Origin: Streptomyces asiaticus
GTDB taxonomy: Bacteria > Actinomycetota > Actinomycetes > Streptomycetales > Streptomycetaceae
NCBI RefSeq assembly: GCF_018138715.1
Contig: NZ_JAGSHX010000006.1
Coordinates: forward strand, 5,766,001-5,830,000
Direction of reading: 5' to 3'
Length of the DNA stretch: 64,000 nucleotides
Both the position numbers and the translations under genes were made by a program. The notes under the pieces are model-generated. The model ran no database searches, was not told where the DNA came from, and worked only from the letters and a program-made list of their open reading frames with translations. Of the stretch, positions 45,218 through 54,432 are shown piece by piece (positions within the stretch are counted from its first letter, which is position 1; the number at the start of each line of letters is the position of its first letter).

Positions 45218-45479
45218 GCGGAACCTTCCTCGAAGCGGCACGCATCAAGGAATTCCCGCAGCGCTGAGCAGCGCAGAGAATCGCAAGAACGGGCCAGAAC
45301 AAATACCGATACGGGTTCGGCCGGAGGAAATGCTCACCGGCTGAGACCCTGAAGCGGGCGGCGCGATCCGGGTCGGAGAGGCCGGGGCGTCGAGTGTGGC
45401 GTGACGGGGACAGCGCCCTGCGGCGCGACGATTCGGGGCCCGCGCCCAAGGCGCGTGCCCCAGCTTCTCACTGCGTGCG

Positions 45480-45689
45480 TCAGCTTCGGGAGGGAACGAT
45501 GTTCTCGGCCATCGGGCCCTTCTGGCCCTGTGCGATGTCGAAGGTCACCTTCTGGCCTTCCAGGAGTTCGCGGAAACCTTGGGCGGCGATGTTCGAGTAG
45601 TGGGCGAACACGTCAGCGCCGCCGCCGTCCTGCTCGATGAAGCCGAAACCCTTTTCCGCGTTGAACCACTTCACGGTGCCAGTAGCCAT
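45480..45689 (-). CDS. CspA-family cold-shock protein
   Basis: 69 residues. RNP1 KGFGFIE and RNP2-like DVFAHYS are intact, and the frame starts [20 protein letters not shown]. It is an OB-fold single-strand nucleic-acid chaperone that melts RNA structure. It lies 262 bp upstream of the helicase gene with a long spacer of its own. The 262-bp gap (45218-45479) shows no gene. Confidence 0.96.
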   Translation of the reverse strand: MATGTVKWFNAEKGFGFIEQDGGGADVFAHYSNIAAQGFRELLEGQKVTFDIAQGQKGPMAENIVPSRS

Positions 45690-46038
45690 GTGTCACATCT
45701 CCCTTGGGGCAGTGCCCGTGAGCCCGCGCTGTGCGGACTCCGCGTCGCGCGATGATTGCCCAGCCCGGAATGTGACCGGAAATACAGAAGAACTGCCATT
45801 GGCAGGGAAAGACAGTGAGGGCGCTTGAAGATTTTGGGAACCACAACTGCAACTCGAAGCAACACTAGCACGGCGCCTGCGGCTGCGCATGATAAATCAT
45901 TTCGCTCTGTCTGGCACGTCAGAAATCTTCTTCGCGCGCTGAATCGATTTCTCATTTCGTCACCACAGGTATGGTCCGCCCGGAACACGGCCGAGTGGCC
46001 GGGCACAGACTACTTGCCGCTGCCGCACCCAGTGACCT
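45690..46038. other. Probable cspA leader and promoter region
   Basis: 349 bases with no supported gene, between cspA and the end of the TetR gene. It contains GGGAGATGTG just before the cspA ATG and an A+T-richer segment at about 45885-45960. A long structured leader is usual for cspA genes, but no specific cold-box was recognised. Confidence 0.5.
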
Positions 46039-46692
46039 TCAGCGGACACCGTAACGGCCGAGGAACATGGCGATTCCCTCTTCCACGACCACGTCGAACG
46101 GCGGGATGTTCATGACGTCCGGCCCGATCGCCATGACCTGCGGCCAGATGATGAATTCCTGGAGGAGTCCCAGGAACTGATGTGCCGCCAGCCCCGGGGA
46201 CGGGCAGTTGATCTTGCCTGTCTCGTGCAGACGCTGTAGGCACTCGGTGAGTGCCCTGGTCAGCGGCTCCTTGCCGACTCGGTAGAACTCCTCGGCGATC
46301 CAGGGGCTCCGGCGGGACTCGGCGATCACCAGCCGGGTGAAGGCGACCTGGTCCGTGTCGTCGATGAAGGTCAGCAGGATCTCGGAGAACTGGCGCAGGA
46401 ATCCGGCCGGGTCGCCGTCGCTCTCCAGGCTCCGTTCGAGGCGTGTCGACAGGTCTTCGAGCGGCAGGCTGGACCAGTGGTGCTCCATCACCGCGCGGAA
46501 GACCGCCTCCTTGCTGCCGAACTGGTTGTAGACCGTCTGCCGGGCGACCTCGGCTTGGGTGGCGACCCGTTCGAGGTTCACGCCGTCGTAGCCGTCCCGC
46601 AGGAAGAGCGCCTTCGCCGCCGCGAGGATCTTCACTCGGTTGCGGGAGCGGCCCTTGCCTTGCCGGGCGGGCTGGGAGGGCGCGGGGATCAC
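46039..46692 (-). CDS. TetR-family regulator of the MFS/creatininase/PrpE cluster
   Basis: 217 residues from GTG 46692 (AGAGGTG upstream). The DNA-binding domain lies at about 18-65 (ILAAAKALFLRDGYDGVNLE, QAEVARQTVYNQFGSKEAVF). The ligand domain is helical and has no recognised specificity. It is divergent from the transporter-led operon with paired ACTGGAC-type sites between them, so it is the likely repressor. Confidence 0.9.
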   Translation of the reverse strand: MIPAPSQPARQGKGRSRNRVKILAAAKALFLRDGYDGVNLERVATQAEVARQTVYNQFGSKEAVFRAVMEHHWSSLPLEDLSTRLERSLESDGDPAGFLRQFSEILLTFIDDTDQVAFTRLVIAESRRSPWIAEEFYRVGKEPLTRALTECLQRLHETGKINCPSPGLAAHQFLGLLQEFIIWPQVMAIGPDVMNIPPFDVVVEEGIAMFLGRYGVR

Positions 46693-46712
46693 CGTCAGGC
46701 ACCTCTTTCTGT

Positions 46713-46807
46713 ACTGGACGCACCAGTCTAGTGCGGCGCGATGCGCGGATCCGGGCTCTGGCCGGGACCCTTGTCAACCTTCAAGTTGGACTGTACTGTC
46801 CAGTCAA
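46713..46807. promoter_or_regulatory. Candidate operators between TetR and MFS genes
   Basis: Two symmetric elements: ACTGG-N5-CCAGT at 46713-46727 and GGAC-TGTACT-GTCC at 46788-46801. Each contains ACTGGAC or its complement. One lies near each divergent gene start. Confidence 0.5.
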
Positions 46808-46849
46808 ATTCTGGGGGGTCGATTAGCGGTTCAGCCCGGAAGGAGATGA

Positions 46850-48334
46850 ATGCGATCTTTCTCAGGGGTGACTGACCCCTCCGTCGCGGCACGGCTCGAC
46901 CGGCTGCCGATCACCAAGCTCCACAAGCGCTTCGCCGGTGTCATGGCGCTGGGCAACTTCTTCGAGATCTACGAGCTGTTCCTCGCCGGGGTTCTGGCGA
47001 CCACGCTGAAGACGACCTTCGACCTGGCCGGCTTCGAGCTGTCGCTCGTCCTGGCCTCGGCGTTCGTCGGAGCCTTCGTCGGGGCCGTGGTGATCGGGCG
47101 GCTCGCGGACCGGGTCGGTCGGCGGACCGCGTACATGGTCACGCTGACCCTGTACTCCGCGGCCACGCTCGGCTGCGCCCTGTCCCCGGACCTGTGGACG
47201 CTCGTGATCTTCCGCTTCGTGGCCGGTGTCGGCCTGGGCGGGGAGCTGCCGGTGACGGACTCGTTCCTGGGCGACATCCTCCCGCCGGCCCGGCGCGGCT
47301 ACTACGTGGCATGGGCCTTCACGGGTGCCTACCTCGCCGTACCCGCCGTCGGCTTCCTGGGTCTGGTGCTGGTGGACGGCGCTCCGCTCGGTGTCGCCGG
47401 ATGGCGCTGGATGTTCGCCATCGGGTCGCTCGGGGCCCTGCTGACGTTCCTGGTGCGCAGAGGTCTGCCCGAGTCGCCTCGCTGGCTGGAGTCGGTCGGA
47501 CGCACGGCGGAGGCCGACGCCGTCACCAGCCGCTTCGAGAAGGCCGCCGAGGCCGAAGGCTGGACGCCCCCCGCGGGCTCCGGCGAGGCCGAGCAGCCGC
47601 CGGACGCCGGGTCTCCGGTCGAGCCGGTGCCGGTCCGGGCCATCTTCCGTCGGCCGCTGGCCCGCCGCACGGTGATCATGGCGATCCTGTGGATCCTCGC
47701 GCCCATCGGCTTCTACGGCTTCGGCAACCTCGCCACGCTCGTCCTCGCCGACAAGGGATTCGACCTCGACACCTCGCTGGCCTATCTGACCTTCTCGTTC
47801 ATCGGCTATCCGCTCGGCTCCGCCCTCTCCGTGCTGATCATGGAGAGGGTGGAACGGAAATGGATCCTGTCCGCGTCGCTGGCCGGCATGGCGGTCTTCG
47901 GGCTCATGTACGGGAGCGCCCGCTCGGCGGCCATGATCATCGCTTCGGGTTTCTGCTTCACCGTGGTGGCCAATGTCATGTCAAATTCGGGCCATATCTA
48001 CCAGTTGGAGCAGTTCCCCACGAGTGTGCGCACCACCGCCACCGGCTGGCTGTACTCACTGAGCCGGCTCTCGACGGCGGCCGCCCCCTTCTACCTGGTC
48101 CCTCTCCTGGACGCCTACGGAGCGGCGGTCGCCTTCACCGTTGTCGCCGTGGCGATGCTGCTGGCCGCGGTCGCGGTCGTCTTCGGCGTACGGACCACGG
48201 GACTGGGGCTGGAAGCCATCTCGGCTCCGGCCCGCGCGGCGGCCCGCGCCGCGGTCGCCCGGCCGGGCGACCCAGGAGGGGTGACGTCTCCCGTCGGGTC
48301 CACATCCCCCGTCATTCCCGAGAACACGCACTGA
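46850..48334 (+). CDS. MFS transporter (metabolite:H+ symporter type)
   Basis: 494 residues from ATG 46850 (AAGGAG upstream), about twelve hydrophobic helices. The loop between helices 2 and 3 has the MFS motif GRLADRVGRR, and helix 4 has FRFVAGVGLGGELPV, as in the sugar and carboxylate symporter family. A long hydrophilic loop lies mid-protein (about 220-262). It probably imports the compound handled by the downstream amidohydrolase and acyl-CoA ligase. Confidence 0.9.
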   Translation: MRSFSGVTDPSVAARLDRLPITKLHKRFAGVMALGNFFEIYELFLAGVLATTLKTTFDLAGFELSLVLASAFVGAFVGAVVIGRLADRVGRRTAYMVTLTLYSAATLGCALSPDLWTLVIFRFVAGVGLGGELPVTDSFLGDILPPARRGYYVAWAFTGAYLAVPAVGFLGLVLVDGAPLGVAGWRWMFAIGSLGALLTFLVRRGLPESPRWLESVGRTAEADAVTSRFEKAAEAEGWTPPAGSGEAEQPPDAGSPVEPVPVRAIFRRPLARRTVIMAILWILAPIGFYGFGNLATLVLADKGFDLDTSLAYLTFSFIGYPLGSALSVLIMERVERKWILSASLAGMAVFGLMYGSARSAAMIIASGFCFTVVANVMSNSGHIYQLEQFPTSVRTTATGWLYSLSRLSTAAAPFYLVPLLDAYGAAVAFTVVAVAMLLAAVAVVFGVRTTGLGLEAISAPARAAARAAVARPGDPGGVTSPVGSTSPVIPENTH

Positions 48335-48360
48335 CCTCCGCCAGCCGCCAAGCCACCAAG

Positions 48361-48408
48361 CCGTCACACCGCCGAGCCGTCACACCGCCAAGCCGTCACA
48401 CCGCCAAG
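48361..48408. repeat. 16-bp tandem repeat
   Basis: Three copies of CCGTCACACCGCCAAG (the first with one change) at 48361-48376, 48377-48392 and 48393-48408, with partial copies on both sides, between the transporter stop and the creatininase-family gene. Confidence 0.8.
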
Positions 48409-48437
48409 CCGCCACGCCCGCCAGGAAAGGGACCCCC

Positions 48438-49184
48438 ATGTCAGAGATCCTCTGGAACCGCATGACCGCTCGCGCTCTCAAGGAGCTGGCCGCCCAGGAC
48501 GCACCGGTGCTGCTTCCCGTGGGCTCCACCGAGCAGCACGGTCCGCACCTCCCCACCGGCGTTGATGACTTCCTCAGCGCGGAGGCATGCCGCCGGGCAG
48601 CGAGGATCATGGTCGCTCAGGGCAGGCCCGTGGCCGTCGCTCCGTCCCTCTGGTGCGGGCTGGCGGACCATCATGTCGAGTTCGGCGGCACCTTCACCCT
48701 CACCCTGGCGACGTACCACGCGCTGTTGCGCGATGTGTGCCGCTCCATCCTCATGGCCGGCTTCAGCAAGATCCTGATCGTCAACGGCCACGGCGGCAAT
48801 GTCACGGCCTTGAACGCCATCAGCGGTGAGCTCTCCCGGGAACTGTCCGCGCCCATCGCCGTCACCAGCTACTTCACGGCCGGGCAGGCGCGGATCGCGG
48901 AGATCCTGGAGGACCAGGACACCCTGATGCACGCCTGCGAGGGCGAGACATCCATGGCGATGGCGATCGTGCCGGACCTCGTCGACCGGGGACGGCTCCC
49001 CGAGGCGGTCGGCCCGGAGATCGCGCTCCAGTCGGATCCGAGCGAGGCGATCCACGTACCGCGCCCGTTCCACACGGTCACGTCGTCGGGCGTGGCGGGT
49101 GACGCGCGCAGGGCGTCCGCCGAGAAGGGCGACGCCATTTTGGACGCATGCGCGGAGGCCATCGCCGAATGGCTGATGAAATAA
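48438..49184 (+). CDS. Creatininase-family amidohydrolase
   Basis: 248 residues. The metal-binding signature PVGSTEQHGPHLPTGVDDF (Glu32, His34, Asp43) is followed by a later FSKILIVNGHGGN and the EGETSMA loop with Glu. The family contains creatinine amidohydrolase, formylamidopyrimidine amidohydrolases and MftE; all cleave amide or lactam bonds with Zn or Mn. Placement between a transporter and an acyl-CoA ligase suggests a catabolic amide hydrolase. The substrate is unknown. Confidence 0.87.
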   Translation: MSEILWNRMTARALKELAAQDAPVLLPVGSTEQHGPHLPTGVDDFLSAEACRRAARIMVAQGRPVAVAPSLWCGLADHHVEFGGTFTLTLATYHALLRDVCRSILMAGFSKILIVNGHGGNVTALNAISGELSRELSAPIAVTSYFTAGQARIAEILEDQDTLMHACEGETSMAMAIVPDLVDRGRLPEAVGPEIALQSDPSEAIHVPRPFHTVTSSGVAGDARRASAEKGDAILDACAEAIAEWLMK

Positions 49185-49328
49185 CCCTGGCGCCCGGCGG
49201 GCACATCCGCTGGGCTGACCCTGGTGCCACCCACAGGTCCTTATGTATGGGACGGGCGCGGGCGGGAGGCACCTCCCGGCACGGCGCGGGCGGAACGAGG
49301 AACGCGGAACGAGGAGAGGGGCATCGAC

Positions 49329-51227
49329 ATGACGCAGGCGCCGAAGCAGGACGGCTATGCGGCTGAGTACCGGCGCAGCCTGGACGATCCGGAAGGCTTC
49401 TGGCTGGACGCCGCTCGTGCCATCGACTGGACCGTCGCCCCGACCCGGGCCCTCGACGCGTCGGAGGCCCCGCTGTACCGGTGGTTCCCGGACGGGCGGT
49501 TGAACACCTGCCACAACGCTCTGGACCGCCACGTCGACGCCGGGCGCGGCGAGCAACTCGCGCTGGTGTACGACAGCCCGGTCACCGGCCGCAAGGCGGC
49601 GTTCACCTACCGGGAGTTGCGTGACGAGGTCGCGCGGTTCGCCGGAGTGCTGACCGGGCTCGGGGTGGCCCAGGGCGACCGCGTCGTGATCTATATGCCG
49701 ATGATTCCCGAGGCTGTCGTCGCCATGCTGGCCTGCGCCCGCATCGGCGCCGTCCACTCGGTCGTCTTCGGCGGATTCGCCGCGCGTGAGCTCGCCGTGC
49801 GTATCGACGACGCCCGCCCCAAGCTCGTCATCGCCGCCTCGTGCGGCATCGAACCGGCCCGTGTCGTGCCGTACAAGCCGCTGCTGGACGATGCCCTCGC
49901 GCTGGCCGAACACCAGCCGGAGCACTGTGTCATCCGCCAGCGGCCGCAGTGCACGGCGGAGATGACCGGCCGTGACCTCGACTGGGACCGGGTCATGGAG
50001 ACCGCCGAGCCGGTCGGCTGCGTCCCCGTGGGCGCCACCGACCCGCTGTACATCCTCTACACCTCCGGCACCACCGGTCGGCCCAAGGGCGTGGTGCGCG
50101 ACAACGGCGGCCACGCGGTCGCGCTGCGCTGGTCCCTGGAGAACGTGTACGACACCCACCCCGGTGAGGTCTTCTGGGCGGCCTCGGACGTCGGCTGGGT
50201 CGTCGGCCACTCCTACATCGTCTACGCGCCGCTGCTCACCGGCTGTACCACCGTGCTCTACGAAGGCAAGCCCGTCGGCACGCCGGACGCCGGTGCGCTG
50301 TGGCGGGTGATCGCCGAACACCGTGTGACGGCACTGTTCACCGCGCCGACGGCGATCCGCGCGGTGAAGAAGGAGGATCCGCGCGGAGCGCTTCTGGACG
50401 CCCATGACATCGGATCGCTGCGCCATCTGTTCCTGGCCGGCGAGCGCCTGGACCCGGAGACCTACCGCTGGGCCACCGATCTGCTCGGCGTTCCGGTGGT
50501 CGACAACTGGTGGCAGACCGAGACCGGCTGGCCGATCGTCGCCAACCCGATGGGCCTGGAGCCCTACCCGCTCAAGGCCGGTTCGCCCACCGTGCCCATG
50601 CCCGGCTACGACGTGCGCATCCTCGACGCGACGGGCCGCGACGCGCCGCCGGGCGCCGACGGCGCGGTGGCGATCCGGCTGCCGCTGCCGCCCGGCACGC
50701 TGCTCACCGTGTGGCAGGACGACGCACGGTATGTGCGCTCGTACCTGTCCGCCTACAGCGGGTACTACCTCACCGGCGATGGCGGCCGTAAGGACGACGA
50801 CGGCTATGTCTACGTCATGGGCCGCGTCGACGACGTGATCAACGTGGCCGGGCACCGGCTGTCCACCGGCGCGATGGAGGAGGTGCTGGCCGCTCACCCG
50901 GATGTCGCCGAGTGCGCTGTCGTGGGCGTCGCCGACCCGCTCAAGGGGCAGGTGCCGCGCGGTCTCGTCGTGCTCAAGGCGGGCCTCGACCGCGATCCGC
51001 GGGGCATCGCCACGGAACTCGTCGCCGCCGTCCGGGAGACGATCGGCCCCGTGGCGGCGCTGCGCCGGGTCGACGTGGTCGCCGCCCTGCCCAAGACGCG
51101 CTCGGGGAAGATCCTGCGCCGCACCATGCGCGACATCGCCGACGGCCGGGACACCGAGCTGCCCTCCACGATCGACGATCCCGCGGTGATCGAGGCGCTG
51201 CGACCGGTACTCCGCGGCGACGTCTAG
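49329..51227 (+). CDS. prpE: Propionyl-CoA synthetase-type acyl-CoA ligase
   Basis: 632 residues from ATG 49329 (GAGAGGGG upstream). An ANL-superfamily enzyme with the ATP loop YTSGTTGRPKGVVRDNGGHA, whose RDNGGHAVAL part marks the PrpE subgroup. It also has DNWWQTETGWP for acyl binding, the hinge GRVDDVINVAGHRLS and the C-terminal lysine in KTRSGKILRR. It forms acyl-CoA from propionate or a related short acid, and is third in the transporter-led cluster. Confidence 0.88.
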   Translation: MTQAPKQDGYAAEYRRSLDDPEGFWLDAARAIDWTVAPTRALDASEAPLYRWFPDGRLNTCHNALDRHVDAGRGEQLALVYDSPVTGRKAAFTYRELRDEVARFAGVLTGLGVAQGDRVVIYMPMIPEAVVAMLACARIGAVHSVVFGGFAARELAVRIDDARPKLVIAASCGIEPARVVPYKPLLDDALALAEHQPEHCVIRQRPQCTAEMTGRDLDWDRVMETAEPVGCVPVGATDPLYILYTSGTTGRPKGVVRDNGGHAVALRWSLENVYDTHPGEVFWAASDVGWVVGHSYIVYAPLLTGCTTVLYEGKPVGTPDAGALWRVIAEHRVTALFTAPTAIRAVKKEDPRGALLDAHDIGSLRHLFLAGERLDPETYRWATDLLGVPVVDNWWQTETGWPIVANPMGLEPYPLKAGSPTVPMPGYDVRILDATGRDAPPGADGAVAIRLPLPPGTLLTVWQDDARYVRSYLSAYSGYYLTGDGGRKDDDGYVYVMGRVDDVINVAGHRLSTGAMEEVLAAHPDVAECAVVGVADPLKGQVPRGLVVLKAGLDRDPRGIATELVAAVRETIGPVAALRRVDVVAALPKTRSGKILRRTMRDIADGRDTELPSTIDDPAVIEALRPVLRGDV

Positions 51228-51344
51228 TCCGTCCAGCTCGGACTTGATCACTGGTGGATCTCCCGACCCCACCGCGCATGCATGATCCGCCGGGTGCCGG
51301 TAACCCGCCGGGGGTCCACCACAGACGAGGAGGGGAGCAACGCC

Positions 51345-51971
51345 GTGCGCATCGGAATCATCGGAGCGGGTCACATCGGCTCGACGCTGGCCCGCCACTT
51401 CGCCTCGATCGGCTACGAGGTGGCGATCGCCAACTCCCGAGACCCGGACACCCTGGCCGACCTGGTGACCGACATCGGCGGCCGGATCCGCGCGGTGACC
51501 GCCGAGGAGGCGGCCCGGACCGGCGAGGCGGTGGTCGTGTCCATCCCCTACGGCCGCTACCGGGAGCTGCCGACCGAACCGCTGCGCGGCAAGGTCGTCA
51601 TCGACACCTGCAACTACTACCCCGAGCGGGACGGAAACGACCCGGACCTCGACTCCGACGCCACCACCTCGAGCGAGAAGATCCAGGCTCACACCGGTGC
51701 CAACCTGGTCAAGGCGTTCAACGCGATCTACTGGGAGAACCTCCGCGACCACGCCCGCCCCAAGGGCGCCACCGACCGCGTGGCCATCCCGCTGTCCGGC
51801 AACGATGAGGAGGCCAAGGCCGCCGTGGCCGGACTGATCCGCGACATCGGCTTCGACCCCGTGGACGCCGGCCACCTGGGCGGGGGCGGCCGCAAACACC
51901 AGCCGGGCAGCCGCGTCTACGCCACCGAGCTGTCCTCCGCCGAAACCAGCGCCCTCCTGAGCGTCGCCTGA
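51345..51971 (+). CDS. NADPH-dependent F420 reductase-like oxidoreductase
   Basis: 208 residues from GTG 51345 (GAGGAGGGG upstream). A Rossmann start (VRIGIIGAGHIGSTLARHFA) with the NADP-binding NSRD is followed by CNYYPERDG and a C-terminal half with the GLIRDIGFDPVDAGHL motif. This is the Fno / NAD(P)-binding F420-oxidoreductase family. Whether it uses F420 or another hydride acceptor cannot be told by eye. It is on the same strand as prpE, 117 bp downstream. Confidence 0.87.
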   Translation: MRIGIIGAGHIGSTLARHFASIGYEVAIANSRDPDTLADLVTDIGGRIRAVTAEEAARTGEAVVVSIPYGRYRELPTEPLRGKVVIDTCNYYPERDGNDPDLDSDATTSSEKIQAHTGANLVKAFNAIYWENLRDHARPKGATDRVAIPLSGNDEEAKAAVAGLIRDIGFDPVDAGHLGGGGRKHQPGSRVYATELSSAETSALLSVA

Positions 51972-52002
51972 GCCCAGCGCTGACGCCTATGGGCGCACCT
52001 CG

Positions 52003-52584
52003 TCAGCTCTTCCGGTTCGGTACAAGCCTGCTCAGGTCGATCTTGATTTTGAACGGGACGGGGCGCTCCAGGATCTGCCGGAAAATGCCTGCCGGAGCGT
52101 AGACACCCGTCGGCTCGTCGAGTTCGTACACATGCACGACTGGCGCGCCGTCCTGTTCCTCCACACGCCAGTAGTGCTGGATCCCGGCCTCCGCGTACTT
52201 GCGCAGCTTGACCGTACGGTCGCGGTGCGCGGACTCGGGCGAGACAACCTCCACCACCAGCTGTACGTCCTCCGGGGCGTACCAGGTGCGATCGGGATCG
52301 AACGGTTTCGTGGTCACCAGGAGATCGGGCTCCGGGCGATTGCGGGCGTCGAGCCGTATGGTCATCTCTCGTTCGATGTCGAAGCCGTCCGATGCCTGCT
52401 CCATCAGCGTGGTGGTCAGGGCGGTGACGAGACGGCCATGCCATGACCGCTGGGGCGACATCATGAAAACGAGTGCGCCGTCGATGAGCTCGGTGTGGCG
52501 CGGTGCCTCGGGGAGACGGTCCAGGTCCTCCGCGAACCAGCCTTCCGCGCGCGGCGGGCGCATCCAGTCGGGCAGTGCGGTCAT
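52003..52584 (-). CDS. Uma2-family (DUF820) nuclease-fold protein
   Basis: 193 residues. The Uma2 pattern is ELIDGALVFMMSPQRSWHGRLVTAL, RPEPDLLV and VEVVSPESAHRDRTVKLRKYAEAGIQHYW, giving PD-(D/E)xK-type residues Asp, Glu and Lys. The family is greatly expanded in Streptomyces. Most members have no known target. It is convergent with the oxidoreductase gene. Confidence 0.9.
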   Translation of the reverse strand: MTALPDWMRPPRAEGWFAEDLDRLPEAPRHTELIDGALVFMMSPQRSWHGRLVTALTTTLMEQASDGFDIEREMTIRLDARNRPEPDLLVTTKPFDPDRTWYAPEDVQLVVEVVSPESAHRDRTVKLRKYAEAGIQHYWRVEEQDGAPVVHVYELDEPTGVYAPAGIFRQILERPVPFKIKIDLSRLVPNRKS

Positions 52585-52636
52585 GGCTCAACGGTAGCGG
52601 TTTCGGGCGATGGGAGGGCGCCGCCTTCCCCCGTCG

Positions 52637-54097
52637 TCAGGGCTTCTTCGGCTTGCCCTCGCCGTACAGCCACACGTCGAAGAGGCGGGTCAGGTCCTTG
52701 CCCGATTTCCGCTCGCACAGCTCGATGAACTGCTTGGTGTCGGCGTTGCCGTGGCGGTGGTCCTTGAGCCAGGTGCGGAGGATGGTGAAGAAGGCCGTGT
52801 CGCCGACGGCTCGGCGGAGCTGGTGGAGGACCATCGCGCCGCGGCCGTAGACGGGCGGGTCGGAGACGCTGGCGACGGTCGGGGGGTCGGCGGGTGGGAA
52901 GTCCCAGATGCCCTCGCTCTCGTCGTCGGTGCCGTCGTAGAAGTCGTCGAAGATCTGCTGGGCGCTACGGCCGTCGTGGTCCTCCTCCCACAGCCACTCG
53001 GCGTAGGTCGCGAAGCCCTCGTTGAGCCACATGTCCTTCCAGACCCGGGGCGTGACCGAATTGCCGAACCACTGGTGGGCGAGTTCGTGGACGACGAGGG
53101 CCTGGTCCGGGGCCGCGTCGAAGAACGGCTTGGTCTGGGTCTCCAGGGCGTAGCCGAGGCCGGGGAGGTGGCCGACGACGGCGCCGGTGGAGGAGAAGGG
53201 GTACGGGCCGAAGGTGCGGCTCTCCCAGGTGATGACGTCGTCGACCTGCCTGGCGATGTCCTTGGCACCGGCGGCCTCGGTGGGGTCGACGGCCAGGTAC
53301 GCGGGCAGGCCCTGGCCGGTGGTCGTCGTACGGACGCCGAAGCGGCCGATGGCGACCGTGGCCAGGTAGCTCGCCATGGGCTCGCCGGTGTGCCACCGGA
53401 AGGTGGTGCGGCGGCCCCGGGTCTCCTGTCCCTTCAGCTCGCCGTTGGAGACGGCGGTGTAGCCCCGGGGAACGGTGACGGCGATGTCGTAGGCGGCCTT
53501 GTCGGAGGGGTGGTGGTTGCCGGGGAACCAGGTCATGGAGCCGGTCGGCTCGCCGAGGGCCACCGCGCCGTCGTGGGTGCGGAGCCAGCCCTCCTTCCCG
53601 GTGTCCTCGCCGGTGAGGGTCTTCGGCTCGCCGTCGTAGACGACGGTGGCCGTGAACGTGCGGCCCTCGGGGAGGGCCGCGGCGGGGGTGAGCACCAGCT
53701 CGGTACCGCTGCGGGCTGCTTTGGCGGGGCGGCCGTTCACCGTGGCCTTACGCACCCGCAGCCCGTCGAGGTCGAGGTGGAAGGAGCTCAGGGCGCGGTC
53801 CGCGCGGGCGGTGATCCGGGCGGTGCCCTTGAGATGGTGCGAGCCGGGGGTGTAGTCGAGGGCGAGGCGGTAGCCCCGCACGTCGTAGCCGCCATTGCCG
53901 AGCCGAGGGAAGAGCGCGTCCCCGATCCCGGCGCCACCCGCCCCGGCACCGGACGCCCCGCCCGCATCCTGCGCCCCGCCCGCACCCTGCGCCCCGGCAC
54001 CCCCGGTGCACCCTGCGCACAGGGCGATGAGCAGCACCCCGGGCGCCACCCGCGAGAAGCGCCGTCTCGCCGTGCCCGCCGCGCGTGACCCGCTCAT
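52637..54097 (-). CDS. Secreted M1-family zinc metallopeptidase (lipoprotein)
   Basis: 486 residues from ATG 54097 (GGAGCGGGG upstream). A signal peptide with a lipobox-like end (ALCAGC, Cys30) is followed by a Gly/Ala linker, the M1 N-terminal beta domain, and the catalytic HELAHQW (His337, Glu338, His341) with the third ligand Glu360 in NEGFA. The GAMEN-like region is present as GLGYALET, which is divergent from the usual motif. It is an aminopeptidase-type enzyme outside the membrane. Confidence 0.9.
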   Translation of the reverse strand: MSGSRAAGTARRRFSRVAPGVLLIALCAGCTGGAGAQGAGGAQDAGGASGAGAGGAGIGDALFPRLGNGGYDVRGYRLALDYTPGSHHLKGTARITARADRALSSFHLDLDGLRVRKATVNGRPAKAARSGTELVLTPAAALPEGRTFTATVVYDGEPKTLTGEDTGKEGWLRTHDGAVALGEPTGSMTWFPGNHHPSDKAAYDIAVTVPRGYTAVSNGELKGQETRGRRTTFRWHTGEPMASYLATVAIGRFGVRTTTTGQGLPAYLAVDPTEAAGAKDIARQVDDVITWESRTFGPYPFSSTGAVVGHLPGLGYALETQTKPFFDAAPDQALVVHELAHQWFGNSVTPRVWKDMWLNEGFATYAEWLWEEDHDGRSAQQIFDDFYDGTDDESEGIWDFPPADPPTVASVSDPPVYGRGAMVLHQLRRAVGDTAFFTILRTWLKDHRHGNADTKQFIELCERKSGKDLTRLFDVWLYGEGKPKKP

Positions 54098-54432
54098 CCC
54101 CGCTCCGGCCCGGACGCCGGGGGTTCGGCCCACTCCGGCATCGGTTCGTCGTCCATCTCACGTCCCTACGCTTCGGCGGCTGCTCCTGCGGCTGCTCCTT
54201 AGGAGCGTAATGCGCCCGACGGGCCGAAACGTGCGGGACCGCCGATGGCACGACACCGCGTCACGGCCGCAAAGGGCGGTGCGGTGTCCGGCGTCGGGCA
54301 GCTCACCGACTTTGGGCGACTTAAACGTCGCTGAGCTGCGGTTCACCACTTCTAGTGAAGCCCTGGCCTGTAGTTGCAATCGACAACCCTGAGTTGCCAA
54401 GCTGTTGCTGACTGTCAACCCAGGGAGTGCAC
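54098..54432. promoter_or_regulatory. Intergenic region with two GTTG/CAAC inverted repeats
   Basis: 335 bases between the divergent M1 peptidase and GntR genes with no supported reading frame. Near the GntR start are GTTG-N7-CAAC (54373-54387) and GTTG-N8-CAAC (54404-54419). These could be GntR autoregulatory sites. The rest shows nothing clear. Confidence 0.4.

Noticed and set aside
48441..51899. 1152-residue minus-strand frame
   Set aside because: Antisense to the creatininase-family, prpE and F420-reductase-like genes, which carry all expected motifs.
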